A DNA stretch of 64,000 nt from Arthonia radiata. Taxonomy: Eukaryota > Ascomycota > Arthoniomycetes > Arthoniales > Arthoniaceae. This document shows, in pieces, positions 59,540-64,000 of the stretch. Under the pieces are notes generated by a model. The model did no database searches and was not told where the DNA came from. It saw only the letters and a list, made by a program, of their open reading frames with translations. The stretch lies in NCBI GenBank assembly GCA_002989075.1, contig PSQN01000003.1, forward strand, positions 248,001 to 312,000. Direction: 5' to 3'. Made by a program: the position numbers and the translations under genes. Each line of letters starts with the position of its first letter. The stretch's first letter is position 1.

Positions 59540-62390
59540 TTAGTACCTAATAGCTGCAACGCTATAGATAGGTTAGCCAATAGGATAGCTAGTACGAGTA
59601 AGATATTAAACGTTAATACTAAGATAAGAAAAAGCTTTTTAAATAAACGTTCTAAAGTTACTTTATTCTTAATACGCCTAGCTGTATACTTTAAAACTTA
59701 TAAAGACTAGTTTCTAAACGATACTATTATAGTTCTATTTGCTATCTCTTATATAAATAGAGATATTTATAAGTAAGTTAAGTACTATCTCGACGATTTC
59801 TTGTTTACCCCGATAAAGAGTAGACACGAGGATACCGACAAGTTTTTTGCTAGCTTTACCTTCTTTTAGAAGAAGCTTTATAAAATCTTTAAATAGACCG
59901 ACGCTAGACGCGTCGCTACTAGGAAGCTTAAAAACCTTAAGTAAATAGAATCAGCGAGCAGATACGCCGCCGAATTTATATAGTATGCTAATTAAATAGG
60001 ATAGAACAAGAAACTCCTTATTAAGACCTTTTATAAAGAACTTAAAGATTATATTAAGGAAATAATCTATATTTATAAAGAGAAGTTTAATAATCTTAAT
60101 AACTTTATATAACGAGTAAAGAAGATTAACGACAGTAACTTTAAAAGATAAATAAAAAAGAAGGGTAACCCTACTAATAGGTTCTACGGAACAAAGAATT
60201 AAGCAAACTTACAATAAGATCGAGGCGATCTAATAGAGTTAGATTTTATAAAGCCTCGAGGGAAACTAAACAACTAGAAACAAGAATATAGAATAAAGAA
60301 CAAGCTATACTTATATTATAGAAAACCAGGGCATTAAGTTAAAGAATACTGTTCTAAGAAACAATAGTTTAATAGTACGGAACAAAACAAGCACAATAAC
60401 TAATCTTAGAAACCCTATTTTCTACGATAATAGTTTAATATAACTATTCAAACAAAAGAGGACAACGATCGCAATAAGGCAATAAAATTACTAGCAACCT
60501 TCTCCGATCGCTGATAGATAGACCCAACCGATGATTGTCTCCTTTAAGAATTAGGTCTCTTATAGAAAACTGTCTAGAACTAGTATAAGTACGTTACTAG
60601 ACTAACTAAGAAGCAGAAGGATATCTACTAGAATGCCTTCTATAATTAGAAAGATACTCACTAGGTTTCTTCTAACGAGAAATACAACGAGTAGAACTTA
60701 TTTAACTTACATAAAAACTAGAACACAGATATTGAGTTATAGAAAGAGACAAAGGAACAACAAATAAAATAGAAACAATAAGATCTATAGAACTAAAACA
60801 ACATTAACCGTACTATTCTAAGGTAGTAGGTACAAGATACCGTTACACTATATAAAACACTATTCTAGACTACGTACTACGATAACGATTGTACGACCTA
60901 TAAATTTAATAAATTGGAATTAGAATAGTAGTTAAGGAAACCAATATCTCTAAAATAAGGTTTAATATAAGAACTAGGTCTTACTCGAGGACGATCTAGG
61001 TTACCTTACTTAGAAATTTAAGGAGAATTTAAGAAAGAACAGACCGTAGAAGCTAAGCAAGATAGCAGCTATAATGCGTTATAGGTAAGATAACAACTTA
61101 AAGACAAAAATATAGATTCTAATAGTACAGAATTCTCTCTTAAGAACAATACTAACTAGAAAGAACAAACTCTAATTCGTTGGGAAAGAATAATATAGAG
61201 ACTTTATTAGTTAGCCTTCTATAATAGAAAGTTAAGCGCTAATAAAGATATTAATAATATTCTAGAATATATTTACTTACGCCTACGACAACTAGTAGAC
61301 TACCTTATTAAGGGTCTAGAATTGTATAGTCAGTACTAATATCTTTAACTAACAATATACAACCTATAAATATAATAGGTTTTAACTAGCAATAGTTATA
61401 TAATTAAAATAGAGATCGTAAACGATAAACTAGACGTTATAATAAAAGCAGTACTAGAACATTTTATACAGAAATTCTTACAGTAAATTAACCGACAATA
61501 GATTCTAGTACCTAGAATACTCTAGAACGTACACAATTAACAGAAAAAAGACTAGGCCGACTACTTCAAGGGCAGTAGTACCGGCCCGTCCAACGGTTAG
61601 ACTTTTTAAGAGTCTAGCTCTATACGAGCTTAGCTTCTTATAGAACATACTTACATACTCGGGCAACAATAAACTATAGAAACATTAAAATTATAATTAA
61701 TTTAGGCGTAACAGGCAACTTTATCTTAATATACTACGTCGAAAAGTACTAAATATAAATATAAAAGAAGAAATTACCCTACATACTGTTTAAATTTTAA
61801 GAAATAGAGGGAAGAGTCGACTACAAGACTTCGCTAATAGATATAACAATTAAGGACTATTAAGAAGAAATTACTTATAATATTGTAAATATTAATTAGT
61901 ACTATACTGTACTAAGTATACCTTAGTTATAACAATATAACCTAGAAGTAAATTAAAGAACTAAGAAACTTCTCTTTACTAGGTATAAGCACTCTATGTA
62001 AGAGTTGTTTTACGGAACGAATACTCTATAAGCTATTTTTAGTAGTAAGAATAAGGAGCGTAATAAAGAACTTATATAGATTAGTACTACTATACTCCGA
62101 CACTTAGATATCTTATAAGAGAAGTCTAACGTAGTATCTTGTTTATAGCCAACTATACGCAAGTATAAACAAAAGACGACTGTACGCTAACAATTCTATA
62201 CAACGACAAGTACTCAGTTAATTATTAAGATACTTAAGAAATACAATCAATTTCGATATCTATTTAAGAAAGCTAAGCTAAACTCAGCTCTTCTAGAACA
62301 CAAACTATAAGATTATACAATACCTTTACAAGAAAGTAAAACGGCGATATTTAATCTAATATACTTTCTATTAGAAGCAAAAAATAAAGC
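59540..62390 (+). pseudogene. gag and early pol remnant of the third element
   Basis: Collinear with 43700-46545. The zinc knuckle is near 60300-60360. Stops occur throughout, many shared in position with the other elements. Confidence 0.7.
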
Positions 62391-62862
62391 TGTTACGGGT
62401 ACCAGCCCTAGACGGCCTAGCGTACACTCAAGCATTAACTACTACTAGTTATCTTAGCTCTACCAGCATTATTCCCGACTAAGCCTATAAATCTACTATA
62501 GGCATTATCGAACAAGACGGCTATAAAGGCCTACATTCTCTATAAACCTAATATAGATATTATCGAGTTAGTAAATATAAAGGAACTCCCTTTATATACC
62601 TTAAACTATATAGCTAAACTAATAATCGACCTTAGAATAGACTTTAGTCTATTAACTTAATATTTAAATATAAGTTTCTTAACTATATTTAAGTAACGTA
62701 CTTTACCTTCTATCTACTCTAGTTAAGCTCCTCTTACCTTCTATAATCTGTCTCGTCTCTCCTATCTTTTAGTCTCTAGCACACAAGACACCTACTACTA
62801 AGGTCGACAAGCATACAAAGTAAGTAAGCCTTAGTTCAGTTCTCCCAGCGATTGGCGTTATA
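62391..62862 (+). repeat. type B 5' LTR of the fourth element
   Basis: Same length and layout as 56914-57385. Confidence 0.85.
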
Positions 62863-62919
62863 CTTTAATAAACTTGCTACAAAAGTAGAGAAAGTAGATT
62901 AGTTATATTTACTACTTTA

Positions 62920-64000
62920 GTACCTAATAGCTGCAACGCTACAGATAGATTAGCTAATAGAATAGCTAATACAAATAAGATATCGAACGTTAACACTAAG
63001 ATAGAAAAAAGCTTCTTAAATAAATATTTTAAAGTTACTTTATTCTTAATACGCCTAGTTATATACTTTAGAACTTATAAAGACTAGTTTTTAAACGATA
63101 CTACTATAGTTTTATTTGCTATCTCTTATATAGACGGAGATGCCTACAAGTAGATTGAGTATTATCTCAACGACTTCTTATTTACTCTAATAAAGAGCAG
63201 GCGCGAGGATACTAACGAGTTCTTTACTAGCTTTACCTTCTTTTAGAAGAAGCTTCGTAAAATCTTTAGACAGACCGACGCTAAACGCGTCGCTATTAGA
63301 AAGCTTCAGAACCTTAAGTAGATAGGACCAGCAAGCAGGTACACCGCTAAATTTATATAATATACTAATTAAACAGGATAAGACAAGAAACCCCTTATTA
63401 AGACCTTTTACGAAGGGCTCAAGGATTATATTAAGAAAATAATCTATATTCGTAGAGAAAAGTTTAACGATCTCAATAACTTTATACAACGAGCAAAAGA
63501 GATTAACGACAGCAACTTTGAAAGATAAATAGAAAAGAAGGGTAATCCTACTAATAGGTTCTATAAAGCGAAGAATTAAGCAAACTTACAACAAGACCGA
63601 GGCGATCTAATAGAGTTAGATTTTATAAAGCCTTAAGGGAAACTAAATAACTAAGAAAGAGAACATAGAATAAAGAATAAGCTATGCTTGTATTGCAGAA
63701 AACTAGGGCATTAAGTTAAAGAATATCGTTCTAAAAAACAATAGTTCAATAGTATCGGTAGAAACGGGCACAATAATCGATCTTAGAAACCCTGTCTTCT
63801 ACGACAACAGTTTAATATAACTATCTAGACAAAAGAGAACAACGGTCGCAATAAGGTAATAAAACTACTAGCAGCCTTCTCCGACCGCTAATAGAAGGAC
63901 CCGACCGAGGGTTGTCTTCTCTAAGAATTGGGTCTCCTACAAAAGACTATTCAGAACTAATATAAGTACGTTACTAAACTAACTAAGGAGCAGAAGGACA
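62920..64000 (+). pseudogene. gag remnant of the fourth element (truncated by the window end)
   Basis: Collinear with the other gag remnants. The zinc knuckle at about 63680-63730 is the best preserved in the window (CLYCRKLGH retained, with the last Cys changed). Trp and Gln positions are stops. Confidence 0.7.

Larger units (their letters stand above)
59013..62390 (+). mobile_element. third Ty3/gypsy element, 5' part (type C LTR)
   Basis: Begins with a 473-bp LTR (59013-59485; TGTTACGAACGC to GCGTTATA) and continues with the same leader, gag and early pol sequence as the other elements. At 62391 it is interrupted by another LTR, ahead of the RT domain. Its 3' part is not in the window. The 5 bp before it are AAAGA. 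Confidence 0.8.
62391..64000 (+). mobile_element. fourth Ty3/gypsy element (type B LTR), cut by the window end
   Basis: A 472-bp LTR (62391-62862) starts TGTTACGGGTACC and is followed by the common leader and gag. It interrupts the third element; the 5 bp before it are AAAGC (62386-62390). The right end lies outside the window. Confidence 0.8.

Noticed and set aside
63187-63489. 100-codon minus-strand frame in the AT-rich block
   Set aside because: Lies antisense to a gag remnant and is not open at the same place in the other elements.

Overview
The window looks like a nuclear chromosome segment of a filamentous ascomycete (Pezizomycotina, probably a Dothideomycete). Genes carry short introns of about 46-110 nt (one of 272 nt) with GT-AG or GC-AG ends. 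The proteins include a Zn2Cys6 regulator, an Lro1-type acyltransferase, Rad54 and a fungal CPA1 Na+/H+ antiporter. From about 40.5 kb the DNA turns abruptly AT-rich and is filled with retrotransposons whose Trp and Gln codons have become stops, the mark of repeat-induced point mutation (RIP). All gene models are manual splice reconstructions from sequence alone.

Layout. 0-18.5 kb is a gene-rich core: two diverged tandem paralogues of unknown function (153-2119), a hypothetical gene, LRO1 (PDAT), a divergently transcribed egghead-like GT2 glycosyltransferase, two tandem F-box-like paralogues (9837-11867), a Na+/H+ antiporter, RAD54 and a small single-pass membrane protein. 18.5-21.2 kb is almost empty. 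21.2-26.7 kb holds a Zn2Cys6 regulator, a broken ABM-type monooxygenase and two SnoaL/NTF2-like small proteins, one of which has its start codon split by an intron.

27.5-39.6 kb looks like a secondary-metabolite locus. It contains a class I methyltransferase, an isopenicillin-N-synthase-like 2OG-Fe(II) oxygenase, a small helical membrane protein, a type III polyketide synthase with a complete Cys-His-Asn triad, a fungal rhodopsin-domain membrane protein, a 401-residue O-methyltransferase and an HSL-type alpha/beta hydrolase. A plausible scheme is that the synthase makes a pyrone, resorcinol or related core, which the O-methyltransferase, the oxygenase and perhaps the second methyltransferase and hydrolase then tailor. 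The Zn2Cys6 regulator and the SnoaL-like proteins could belong to the same locus. The product is unknown.

40.5-64 kb is a nest of Ty3/gypsy chromoviruses inside an older repeat that resembles DUF6589-type genes. One element (43187-50475, LTRs of 450 bp) sits inside the 5' LTR of another (42748-57385, LTRs of 472 bp). Both nesting events are proved by exact 5-bp target duplications, TAAGC and ATAGA. A third element (from 59013) is interrupted at 62391 by a fourth that runs off the window. The LTRs are of three kinds that share their 3' half but differ in the 5' (U3) part. The two elements with visible 3' ends carry a decayed antisense ORF with spaced cysteines between the chromodomain region and the 3' LTR.
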